A stretch of DNA of 64,000 bases from Margaritispora aquatica (Eukaryota > Ascomycota > Leotiomycetes > Helotiales > Discinellaceae): NCBI GenBank assembly GCA_007644065.1, contig VJWN01000005.1, positions 434,001 to 498,000 on the forward strand, given 5' to 3'. Positions 33,918 through 45,075 of the stretch are shown here, in pieces. The notes below the pieces were generated by a model. It ran no database searches. It saw only the letters and a program-made list of their open reading frames with translations, and was not told the DNA's origin. A program made the position numbers and the translations under genes. Each line of letters opens with the position of its first letter. The first letter of the stretch is position 1.

Positions 33918-36900
33918 GGCTGCAGTGTATCGAGAGGGATAGTGGAGGGAGCAATGTAGAAGAGGTGAGATCTTGAGGAGAGGGAAGAATGTAGGATGAG
34001 ATGAAGGTGCCTCAAAAAACAACAGAGGATATTGAGAGTATATATACATATTCGGAAGATTGGCTGTATGTCATCTTGCCAGAATGGTCTGTCTTTCTTG
34101 TTAAAGCTGGCAATATCTCCGAGTGGCATGTTTCAAGGAGGCACGTATGCTTGAGAGAATCTCTTCAATCCGCAAGATCCTAGCTTCGTCCGGTTTGGAC
34201 GCGAACGACAAGAAAGTGTATCGGAGAGAACACAAACACATCCTAGGAGTTGACAGCCAGGAGAAGTCATGTCCAGGATAAATTCACATAACTGATGCTA
34301 CTGTACAATCCTGATTTTGCCATACCTAGTGAACCTCTTCGCAGCACCTGCAGATCAAATTTCAGACTCAAATTTCTATATTTTGTTCATTCAAGAAAAG
34401 ACTTGCTCAGACAACACGTGCGGATCAAGATATTAGCTTCGAACAAGTAATGATGAATCATGTGTGATAAAATGGTTCATTTAACAAGATATATGAAGGG
34501 TCTTCCTGAAATGATACTTAGAGTACTTGTACTAGGCCTTTCGGGCATGCTATAAGTCGGTTATAAATCTAGCATGAGTTTATTCTGCCCATTTCGACAC
34601 TTGGCAGGCTCACAATTGTGAACCAGTAAGTTTATTGGTAGTTATGATAACAATGAGATAGTTTTGCAAGCCTAGGCTTGAGATGCCTGTTTAATTGTTG
34701 ATAAAATCCTGACACCCCGCACCTAACCTTCGGACTCAAAGGTGATGCTCCGACGGGCCAGTGGTAATCTGGCTGTCTGGTTACTTCAATGCGACTTGAG
34801 AGATACGAAGGCCATGTAATAAAGCATTGTGAATTTCCAGGACATTTTGCGCTTCTTTAGGGCTTCTATTATGTTTTGCCGATCTGAACAAAGTCAACTC
34901 GGTAAAATAAATGGTGCCAATTGGATGTGTGAGATCGAGAACGCTAACTCCGAGACTATTGATCAAAGTTTGACAAGAAGAAACTATCTATTTCTTCTTA
35001 CAAACAACATTGGAATCAAATGCACTCAAATTTTGGTTTGAAATTTGAATAGAATCAAATTAGTCGCTCAGATATTGCAATCACTGAACAGCAATTCTCA
35101 CTAAAAGTATCACACAGACAATAAATTAAAATCTCCAAATCAACCACCAGAAAAGTATCTGCACAGGTAGGCAACCCTTGTATCCATCCCTATCAAGACA
35201 GTAGGTGCCAGGTTGTGTTTTTCTTCGAAGGCACAATCATATCGCAACAACAAGCCATATATCGTTAGTAGGTAACGTTACCGATGAGGAACATAATCCT
35301 AACATGCCAATCTTCCGCTCAGGTGTGTGAAGAGCGAGATTCTTGGCAAAAAGCTTCTAGCTAGAGGTTTTCCAAGAATACTCGAATCCCTCCCCTTCCC
35401 AACTCCTCGACGATTGTAGATATCTAGAAATAGTGAGTGTGAGCCATGAAGACGGTTTTGGCAGTTTTATCTAGATTTTAAAAAGTGTACCGCTGGTAAA
35501 AAAGATTCTGGATAATCTTTGGAAAGTCTAAGATAGTCATGCCATTGTGATGAATGTGTGGGATCTCTAATACACCGACGGACTTATCGCCTTCGGTGTT
35601 TTCCCGACGCGATATTTGCACCTCTTAAAGCAAAGTTAATATGCTTGAAGGATTCAACCGCCAGCCGACACGATGTTACGATTGTGCTCGGTGTATCTCT
35701 GTAGGCACACCAACCTGGTAGCTGTGCCATTTACTGCATATGTTGATGGAAATGAGAGCCACCAAAACCCCCCTCAAATCTACAGATTCAGTGCCAATGT
35801 GTGATAGTAAGCCCCATATGGTAGCTACAGGTTATGACTATACAGCTAAGGACATTCACGCCATGGTGGGGATCAACATACATGGCTCTCTACTGGACCT
35901 ATCTTGATTTTATGCATAAAGGCCAAGATCACCCGTTTACCCGCCTTACAGCTGATTTCATCAGCTCAAAGAAGGTCATATCCCGACCACATTGCGGCGT
36001 AGAAACGTACAGCATAGGGGTAGATCACATGCGTGGATTTCTCGTTTACGAGCCTGTTGTTTTGGCGGGTATACGGCCGTAACTATCCACAGTCGAGATT
36101 TTTCTATACACAATTCCCTCATCTGATCACGATAAGGTGGGGAAACTCATAGTTCAAGTTAAGCAACAAAGAAGATATTGTTTAAAGGAGTCCAATGCGA
36201 GTAGAAGAGATTGTTGCAAATTCTCTCCAAAATTGTTCAGGTAAATTCATTCATTCCCTCGATTCTTTGGCTTTTTTGAGAGACCTCCCTCTCAGGCCCG
36301 GATCTGTCAGGTATAAAGCTCTGGCGTATAAAACACATACAATAATAGCAACGAGAAGATGACTCGGAGTAACCATCTGCTTAAAGCATGGCAACCACCA
36401 ACATCAAGCAGAAAGACAATATTTGATCACTTTCCACAAGCAAAATAATCACCAATCCCTTACTTCTTGAGACCTAAATCTAGCTATTTGGACATTCCTT
36501 CAAACTTAGGGATTGCTGTTTGAATTTTACACGCTTTCTTGAGGATCGACCGTATGCTTCGAGCCCAACACAGCCTCTCCTTATTGGTATATATGCTTTT
36601 GTGATAAAGTTAAGATAAGTTAAAATGAACCTAAAGACGCTAGAACATGTGGGATATCTGTTTAGCTATTGTGGAAACGACTAAGTGTTGTATTATTACT
36701 TGATGGGATATTTTCCTGTTTCACATCAAGAAATGTCACGACTTCAGCAGCAGAAATCTAGTTCAAGTTACGAAGCAACACCCCTTTTTGAAAATTTTCC
36801 CAATCAGCTCTATGTTAAAATTGAGCTTTGAGATGAGAAGCTTTATGAGCCCAAATAACCGTCGCCTACAAGTATTACAGCCCATGAGCTCCAAGCTTTG

Positions 36901-37270
36901 TTTCGATCCAATTAAATCATACTCAATTCCTCCACAAATATTTTCCAAAGCACCAATAATAATTCACCCCCAAGAAAAAGAATTTATCAGTATAACGCTT
37001 TCAACATCGCCAACAAACAACTTTGAAACTCTCCCCCAATAAAACCAACTTTCCGCATTGCCACGCGACACCTAGAAAGCCAAACCACCTCGTTAGAAAT
37101 GGGGCTATGAATCACAGTGAAACAACCGCAATTCATAACGTCGTGTTGGAACTCAACCTAAGGAGTGGAGTTGGAATTGCAACCGCCTCCTTGAGGATCG
37201 ACCCTAGATATTGCGTAATTAGACATTTGTAATTGTAAAAATCAACTAGAGAAAGAGAATGAAAGCTAAC
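33918..37270. other. AT-rich gene-poor region, 3.3 kb
   Basis: Between copies B and C. Only short frames are found. A segment near 36520-36560 resembles the 3' flank of copy C (see findings). A short hairpin ACACCGA...TCGGTGT occurs near 35574-35602. Confidence 0.5.
34039..34046 (-). promoter_or_regulatory. TATA box of copy B
   Basis: TATATATA lies 122 bp upstream of the ATG at 33917 on the minus strand. Confidence 0.5.
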
Positions 37271-37699
37271 TTACTGGAATTCCCACTGTAGAGTACGTTA
37301 GTAAGTCATTCGAAAAAGGGACAATTGACTTGGAAAATAACTTACGTTTCCAGTTGGTCCACCGTAATAATATTCGATACCTCCTTGATTGCAACCGCAT
37401 TCCCGAGCCAAAAGATCCAAACACGAGTCATAAGTGACATAACCACTATCGGTTTGGTTGTTGTAGATACGATAGTCAATGGATTGCTCGTAAATAATGG
37501 CCGAAAAATCCACCGGGAGACAGTGATACTTCGTCTCATAGGGGCCATAAGGTCCGCTGAGAAATTCGCACATTCTTCCAATGTGTGCACGGCAGACGTC
37601 TTTAGAGCTGAATTAAGCACCCGAGGTGTAACAACCAGCCTCTACAGTAGATACTGTAAGGACAAAGGCGAGAATGCTGCTAAGATTGGTGATCTTCAT
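37271..37699 (-). pseudogene. Small Cys-rich secreted protein, copy C (in-frame TAA at codon 29)
   Basis: Exons 37699-37346 and 37285-37271 (GTAAGT...CAG). A signal peptide (MKITNLSSILAFVLTVSTVEA) is followed by GCYTSGA and TAA at 37615-37613, the position of the TAG in copy B. The same frame then continues without another stop: DVCRAH, MCEFLSGPYGPYETKYHC, SIDYRIYNNQ, GYVTYDSC, CGCNQGG and YYYGGPTGN, spliced to WEFQ and stop. Cysteine spacing matches copy B downstream of the stop. It is the best-preserved copy in the C-terminal half. The same choice applies as for B: pseudogene with a shared disabling stop, or stop readthrough. Confidence 0.7.
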
Positions 37700-39274
37700 C
37701 GCTGTGAGGAAGTGGAGGAGGGTGTTTTGGATAGTTTTAGGGTAAAAGTGTGTGTATGATAAGCAAGCTGATGTTCCAGAGATGAGAGAAGTGAATGTAG
37801 GCCGAGTTGGTTGATGTTCAAGAAGAAGAAAAATCATGGGAACTTATACAAGATCGGGTGAGGGCCAAACCGAGCTTATCCTTAAAGCTGGAGAAACATA
37901 CGAGCGGAAGCAGAGAAGGCAGCCGTTCATTTTCTGCAAGTACTGCCCGTTTTTGTCACAGGCTATAGTGATTCCCTTCATCTCGCTATGCAGAGCAATT
38001 TGGAAATTCCTACAAGCCTTTGAATGACAGAGTACCTTGTTCACAAATCTGGAGTCTACAGGGAGTGATGTGCAAGTATCGTATGGCCCTATTTGGATGT
38101 GTGCCTTTGCCTTCGCCATATTTGTTTGAAACTTCACACTTTTTAAAAGACAAATAGGCATGTTTGAAGACAAAACTTAGATGCCTAATGAAATTATACT
38201 TATAATTCGAGGACAGAATCTAATAACTGGAATATATTTTTGACTAGTTATTATTTTCTACTATGTTCCTTGCTAAAACAAGTTCCCTTTCCAGGCCCAA
38301 ACAAATACAGATTTTCCAACACATAGTTACGGATGTAAGCATCCTTTTCAACAGTCTAAATCCTACAAGGCTATTGATCAAGATCTTTCTACCCGTTGGA
38401 TATTTCGAATTCTCTCGGAAGGGTCTTTGTTAAATCCGGTCACTGGGGAAAAGACGAGCATGAGCTTCTTCTTTCACCAGCATACCATCGGGAAGCAATG
38501 CCAACCATAAAATTTTCCGTTACCAATCATGAAATGGGAGAGGATGGTGTGAGTGCCTCGATACAAGCAAGAAAACGGGTAATCTTGAGAAGTGCATCCA
38601 TTTAGATGCAGTCTCTGACTTCAGCATCGACGATTGTTGTTTAAGACGCTGCTATCTAAGAATACTGGATGGGTTTCGATTTATTCTTTACCTCTCTATT
38701 GCAGGTATGAGGTTACTCAACAAGCTTATCGTTAATTCTTCTAACAGAGAAATGTCGAAAACGAAACAAAGAGTTACAAAGATACCTGGCTCCTCGCTAA
38801 CGCAGCTGGATGTGGCTTTTCTTCCTCGTTTAGCTCTATTTAGCAGGCCTATCAATACCCATGATATTGCTACCCATGCACCTTGCGATTTTATCCATGC
38901 TGGCCTCCTTTTGGTTTGATGAAGTACCAACACGGCGCAGTCCAAATGAGAGTGCCAACAAACAAAGTTCCTTTTCGCATCAATTTGCTTCGTCAACCGC
39001 TTTTTGGCCATGACTTTAGCCATCCGACGACCAAATTCAAGCTGGACCTTATGAGATATTGGGTATGGACTTTCAGCAGTCACATTTCACCGAGCTACAT
39101 TTTATGCAGGATGTTGGCACAGACAGTAATAGATTTCCGAGTTCATTTCGAAACGTTACAGGCATTCCAATGCCCGAGACAATGGTAGAAAGCTCGAGAG
39201 TGAGGAAAATGTCCGTGAAAATTCCATACATTCAGTCTTTTCTATGTCCTAACTACAATCTGGTGGATGCTGAT
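37700..39274. other. Intergenic, no gene seen
   Basis: 1.6 kb between copy C and the DUF3431 gene. Open frames at 38688-39083 (minus) and 38883-39188 (plus) overlap on opposite strands and show no domain. Upstream coding of the DUF3431 gene cannot be excluded. Confidence 0.45.
37843..37849 (-). promoter_or_regulatory. TATA-like box of copy C
   Basis: TGTATAAG on the minus strand lies about 145 bp upstream of the ATG at 37699. Confidence 0.4.
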
Positions 39275-41469
39275 ATGTCGACTCCACAGGTTCTGGGTGC
39301 TATCCTCCTCTACCTCCCTATATACGACGAAGTTGCTGGTGAGTAGCCACACGTATCGTGCGTACCCTTTCTTCCACATCCATCAATAAACTGTTCGCCG
39401 AGTTCTAACATGTAATTACAGATTATCGTCCGTTGAAAGTACATCCTCTTTCTTTGAGCGTTTCCTTACATATCTCTAGCTGCTACCATCGCTTTGTTTG
39501 ACTTTGGATGTATCTTATTCGTTTATGCGCTCGCACTGTACTTCGGAACAGAAGATGCTCATCCCAGGGCAAATCCATCACAATGCTTCTCGACAGAGAT
39601 CTTGACATCACTTTTGGGCATACGTAGACCGAATTGGAGAAATCTTGTCTTGTCTTCAGTATGGAAGCGAATGATGTTGCCGTCCATGGCGGTTGCCCTG
39701 TCATTGCCACTGCTGTTTCAAGCTCTGCTACACTTACCGAGTCTCCCCATCCTAGCAATGCTATTTGTAAGTTCAGTGAAAGGCTCAATATTGACTTCAC
39801 ATAGATTTCTTGCAAGAAGCCTAGTTTTCTAACATATTTAAAATAGCCACTCATATATGCGACAGAGTCGATTGTTCTACTAGTTCACAGGTTATGTACT
39901 CCTTCACACAATTACGAAAATCTTTCTGTTGGACTCCCATGGCATACTCTCATAACACTTCTCGCTTCGACTGTAATTTTGCTGGATGAATATCGACTCA
40001 TGGTACCTGGCTTGGTCAGCGGTATTCTTAGTTTCCTGCTGATGGGGTTAGCAAAGGCTCTATTCACCATTGCCTCAAACAAATCATCCACGAAACTCGA
40101 AGCCTGCCACGGATTCAGGATCATGGCCGTCTTTTTTGGACTTGTTTTTAGCGGACTTATGACCCATGTGTTTGAACGGAATTTTTACAAGCTTGAGGTA
40201 TCTATGGAAATATCTGGATTGCTATTGATTCAAGTCATCTCTGTCACCACCGCACTTGCTACTGGATCTTGGCTCATGGTGTTCTCACTATTATCCTTCG
40301 AGGATGCAACATCAACCCTGCCTATAAACTCGTTTGAGAGCAGTGTTCTTGCTTCTTTGTCTTCTAGTATGCTGGTTATACTAGCAGCAATTTGGACAAA
40401 GCCAAAGATCGTCATCTCCATCATACAGTTCGCATCATACATAATGGCCGTTGTCTTCATTCCTGGCTTTCCTCGGCTCAGTGCCCAAAAAAAGAACTCG
40501 CACTCCCAGTCTGATTTCGGCCGGCGTGAATCAGGAGACTCACGTCAAACGATGTTTGCTGTGTTCACACTTGCTGTTTTTGGGTGTGCCATACTCTACG
40601 TCTCCGAGTCCACCTCGCTTGATACTGTCTCAAAAAACGGTCCTGCCAATTTGGATTTGTCGTACAAAGCTCCATCCACATTCGATATCGTCGTGAGCGC
40701 ATATCATGAAGATCCAGAAGCAATCAAAAACATGCTCGCTGCTGTCAAACATACTACTTTCCTGCGCACAGTGAAACCACGAGTCATTCTCTACACCAAA
40801 GACGAAAATGCAGACATTGCGAGTTTGAGGTTTGCTACAGGAGCTGACATTATCGAGAAACTGCCAAACACTGGTCGAGAGGGAGGTACATATCTGCACC
40901 ACATCGTCGCGAATTGGGATGCCTTAGCGGAGAAAACAATGTTCATACAAGCGCATGCGCACAATATACGAGAGTTGATTCCCAGAATCGACAGCTACTT
41001 AGTCGCAGACACAGGCATGTTAAGTTTAGGATTCACAGGCGTTTCATGTCGCTGTGGAAGGTGTGAAGACAGATGGGGCTGGAAGGATGAGCTGGAAGTC
41101 ATCCCCGAAATTTACGCGAGCATTTACAACCACACTTGCGAGGACGACACGCCAATCTTGCTCTCATTCAAAGGCCAATTTGTGGCAGGTGCTCAAAGAA
41201 TACGAGGCGTACAGAAGAATGTCTACGAACGTCTCTTGAGAGCAATCGAAACGAGAGAAGGTTGGATAGGTAATGGTACCGTGAGTGCTGAGTCTGAAAA
41301 AGCGCTTGATAACCCAACGTTTGGATTCACGATGGAGAGGATATGGGGACTTCTGATGCAGTGTGCAACAAATGATGTAGTCGCAACTCGCTGTCCAAGT
41401 CTGTTGAGTGGGATGCGCTTTCAAGGCAATGTAGCAGATTGTCAGTGTTTAGATCCCAAAATGTCATGA
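39275..41469 (+). CDS. Polytopic membrane protein with C-terminal DUF3431-type domain
   Basis: Exons 39275-39338, 39480-39766 and 39847-41469, phases closing, 657 aa. The N-terminal half (about 420 aa) has roughly ten hydrophobic segments, such as LGAILLYLPIY, ILFVYALALYF, MAVALSLPLLFQALL and GILSFLLMGLAKALF. The C-terminal half starts at TFDIVVSAYHEDP and runs through ENADIASLRFATGADIIEKL, GREGGTYLHHIVANW, FIQAHAHN, CGRCEDRWGW and LLSFKGQFVAGAQRI. These fit the DUF3431 family of fungal secreted or Golgi-like proteins, whose signature GREg..yL.hi..Ny is glycosyltransferase-like. The start at 39275 gives a phase-1 exon joining the next one cleanly. An alternative using a 17-nt exon at 39422-39438 is possible. 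Function is unknown; a cell-surface glycan role is a guess. Confidence 0.75.
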
Positions 41470-42227
41470 CATTGAGGGGCACCAAAGATTCAAGCGAGAT
41501 CACATGACCTTACTTAATTCTCATCGTTAGGGACATCATCTTCAGGTGACTATGGCAGTGACTTTAATTATTATATTTGGGATAGGCGATAAATTATACA
41601 TGATTGGTTTAGTTATGCGATACGAATTGTATGGGGGTATTTGGTTTTGATTAATCCTTGGGTCTATGAGATGTCTTGCTGATATGCTTCTCAAGTTTGG
41701 TTCGTGGACCTTTACGGTGTTAACGCTGCAGCATGGAATTTGTGTCATCGCTGATGTCATTTTATTTTCAGGTTGTCGAAGTATGAAGATGGATGCGTGT
41801 ATCGTTTTCATCAACCAAAGAGAAGTCGAGGTTCGCTCTGAATTCACTGGATAGGTTTAAAAATGTTGGAGATAGTTGCGAAAAATTCCTAGCTGATATC
41901 TTCTCGACGACTTACAATTGGGCAAGTCGTAATATCATAGAATTGTAAAGGAAGGTGTCTTTGGAAAGCCTTCAACTTTGTATATTGTCTTGGCACTGGC
42001 CATCCGAATAGCTTCATTTGGAGATGCCTCGGCATCTTATTTTCGGAATACCGTTGCCGTTTGGCTTTCGCTGACCAACCCCAGTTTCATAAGCAATTGT
42101 TCAAAACAACATGATTTGTACAATCTAAAAATTGCGTGCTTGTTTCGAATTGCTTTATATTTACTTTGTCCCGCGTATTCTGTGCGCTACTACTTTCAGT
42201 TATCATTGTAACTGTCTTATCGCAAAC
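41470..42227. other. Intergenic, upstream of the OYE gene
   Basis: 758 bp with only short frames. It presumably holds the DUF3431 gene 3' UTR and the OYE promoter. Confidence 0.5.
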
Positions 42228-43575
42228 ATGTCTACCAAGTTCGTCAACACCGCCGCACCCAACGCTCCTTACTACACACCCATCCAGTCTCCTCCAGCTG
42301 GTTCGGCACTCTCTCCAAACCCGCCAACATTATTCACCCCATTGAAGATTCGCGATGTCACATTCCAGAATAGAATCTGTACGTCTCAAGCTTACCCCTC
42401 CACCCCACCTCTCGCCCAAAGACACTAACAGAGCCTTAGGGGTCGCACCAATGTGCACCTACTCCGCTGACAAAGGGCACCTAACCGATTTCCACCTTGT
42501 ACATCTCTCTGCATTTGCATACCGCGGTGCATCTCTCACAATCATCGAAGCCACGGCCGTCCTTCCTAATGGCGGCATCACACCACAGGACGTGGGTCTT
42601 TGGGAGGACTCACAAATCGCGCCGCTGAAGCGCATCGCCGACTTCCTGCACTCGCAGAATCAGCACTTGGGGATCCAACTCGCGCACGCAGGGCGCAAAG
42701 CCAGCACAGTTGCGCCGTGGCTCACGGAGCGTGGGAAGGCCGCGACGTCGACGAAGGAGGTCGGTGGATGGCCGGATGATGTGATGGGCCCCAGTGCTAT
42801 TAGGTGGGGAGAGGGATTCCCGATGCCGAGGGAGATGAGTGCGCAGGATGTACAGGATGTCATTGATGGGTTTAGGGACAGCGCGAAGAGGGCTGTGCAG
42901 GCGGGCGTGGATGTCATTGAGATTCACGCGGCGCATGGATATTTGCTGTCTTCGTTTTTGAGCCCCATCAGCAATAGGAGGACGGATAAATATGGTGGCA
43001 GCTTTGAAAACCGGATCAGGCTTCTGCTGGAAGTTATCAAGGCTATAAGAGCAGTAGTGCCGGCTGGTATGCCGTTGTTGGTCAGGGTTTCTGCGACGGA
43101 GTGGATGGATAAGCAGGCTCCTGAGAGTTGGGATGTTCCATCTACCATTGAGCTCGCGAAATTGCTGCCAGCACTAGGTGTCGATCTCTTGGACGTCAGC
43201 TCTGGTGGTAACAACGAGAAGCAAGCCGTTACTCCATACAACGACTTCCAAGTTGGTATTGCAGGACAGATCCGCTCTGCTTTGTATGCTGCTGGGATCA
43301 AGAACTTGCTCATTGGTGCTGTGGGCATGATCACCGAAGCTGAAGCTGCTAAGTCAATCGTGGAGAATGGAGCTGCAGAGAAGAGTGCTGGCAGTGAATT
43401 GATCGAGATTGAGAGTGAGAGTGGAATGAAGGCAAAGGCGGATATTGTGCTTGTTGCTCGGCAGTTTCTTAGAGAGCCTGAATGGGTTTTGAGAGTGGCT
43501 TATAGACTGGGAGTCAAGGTTCAATGGCCCCAGCAGTATCATCGCGGGCAGTTTGTCAAAGGCAGCAGGATATAG
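42228..43575 (+). CDS. NADH:flavin oxidoreductase, old yellow enzyme family (YqjM/NamA-like)
   Basis: Two exons: 42228-42378 and 42440-43575, with a 61-nt intron; 428 aa. The junction gives WVAPMCTYSADKGH, with the Cys of the thermophilic-like/YqjM class (residue 56). HAGR (133-136), the substrate-binding pair in EIHAAHGYL (about 210) and the FMN-barrel motif SNRRTDKYGGSFENR are present. The enzyme should bind FMN and reduce activated C=C bonds of enals and enones with NAD(P)H in the cytosol. There is an unusual Glu/Ser-rich insert (AGSELIEIESESGMKAKA) before ADIVLVARQFLREPEW, which is normally contiguous. It could be an unspliced in-frame segment or a lineage-specific loop. The natural substrate is unknown. 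Confidence 0.88.
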
Positions 43576-43913
43576 AGTTGATACCAAAGATGCATTGTTT
43601 ATTAAAGATAGATCGACATAGACAAATGATATGGATAGATCAATACTACGCCCAATCCTTTTTGTATGGAGTGAAAGAATTACCGCCTTGAAGGAGAAAG
43701 GGGAATATTATGACCATTTCACATAAATGCCAAGATGTAGTGAGTATAGAAGAGATAACAACATAAACCGTGAAAGAAAGGCCCATTGAAGTCATAATGC
43801 AGTCACTCTTTAGCATCGTTCCAAAGAATTGTGAAGCACCCATCAATAACGACATATCACGAAGCTAATCCCATCACAGGCAATCAAAATAAGCTCCCAC
43901 CTCTTCAAAAACC
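43576..43913. other. Convergent intergenic region
   Basis: 338 bp of 3' UTR-like spacer between the OYE gene and the 86-aa gene. Confidence 0.5.
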
Positions 43914-44296
43914 TCACAACTCATTCTTCTTCTCCGCCTCAGTCTTTTTTCCACTGCCCGTAGCCCATCCCACAATATTTTGAGCAGCGCCTGCGATTCC
44001 CGCAAACAAGGCACTTCCAGCCTTTGGTGGGTACTCTTTGCCTCCGAATTCGACCTTTGGCTCGCACTTTGCAGAAGAAAGTCTTATCAGCTATGATCCA
44101 CTTTGTAGTAGAGGTGTCCATGACCATGGAGGACTCACACTGCAACGATCTTTCTCTGGAACTTTGTCCATGACGGATGGGATGTGAGATCCACATCCTA
44201 CCCATGAGGCTTTGTCTGTATTGTATTAGAAAATGATGCTAGATTATGGGGGAGGATAAACGTACTGCAGGAGGAACAGGTTGCTTTCATACACAT
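43914..44296 (-). CDS. Small conserved Cys protein, 86 aa
   Basis: Three exons: 44296-44266, 44215-44139 and 44066-43914, all with canonical borders and closed phases. It begins MCMKATCSSC, continues ASWVGCGSHIPSVMDKVPEK, then RCSCEPKVEFGGKEYPPKAG, and ends in a Gly/Ala helix (LFAGIAGAAQNIVGWATG) and a KKTEAEKKNEL tail. The CxxC...GCG.H...C.C pattern suggests a small zinc-binding module. It resembles a short uncharacterised protein widespread in fungi (from memory of the pattern, not searched). No signal peptide. Because it is tiny and split in three it would be easily missed. The start could also be the second Met (44290). Confidence 0.75.
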
Positions 44297-45075
44297 CTTG
44301 AGATATCTTTGAGTGGTTGATTTGAGTTCGAGGTGTGATAGCAGGGTAGATTTGCTAAGTTCTTTCAAGTTTTGCTGAAATCTTGATAGCTGAGAATTAA
44401 TCAAGATTCAACTCTCTTATGTATCTCAAGTTCTCTATGAATAAGAAAACCTAATCGGCGACGTTGACAAATTCACCTCGTCTACATGTGGCGTTTACCC
44501 CTCTATGAATGTGGCTGAAGTTTGGTGGGGTGTTTTCGGGATCGGACTTCGGGCCGAGATTAACGAGGACGGCGATGTGGTCGGGGACTAGAACCCTACC
44601 TCAGCACGAGTACGACAGTCTGTTGATTGCAAGTTAATGATTCAGCATTTGAAGAATTGAAAGCCCGAGACTATGATATCAACTCCAGACTTAAGGTAAT
44701 TAGTAAGAACTCAAGGTCTCTATTTTGCGATAGAAATATACTGGTCTTGGCGCTGAGGCGCTTTTCCGCCAATCAAAGTTCCGTCATCGTTCAGGGGTCA
44801 ATCGTCAAAGCAACGACATTGCATATCTCACTGCACTCTGTGTTCTGTATCCTGCTTTACGTGATAATGCAATTTAATTCTATTCTTGACATTCGTTTTA
44901 ACTTGCTTTTCAACTCTTGCAAAATTGATATCACCTCCTATGAGCACTAGTCTTGTCGGTTCTTAGACATCTATCAACTTTGTGGTAGCTACCACTGCAC
45001 GTCATACGACCAAACCAGCGACTCTACCTAGGCGAACGCCTCTATTACCTCAGCCATAGCATCAATGTGGAGGGC
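44297..45075. other. Divergent intergenic region
   Basis: 779-bp head-to-head spacer between the 86-aa gene and the zinc-cluster gene. No gene is seen; it likely carries both promoters. Confidence 0.5.

Noticed and set aside
39422..39438. 17-nt extra exon in the DUF3431 membrane gene
   Set aside because: It would need a poor GTAGCC donor. Skipping it with the strong GTGAGT donor at 39339 also closes the phase and gives a simpler model.
42610..42936. Minus-strand frames of 77-136 codons over the old yellow enzyme gene
   Set aside because: Antisense shadows of a GC-rich conserved coding exon.
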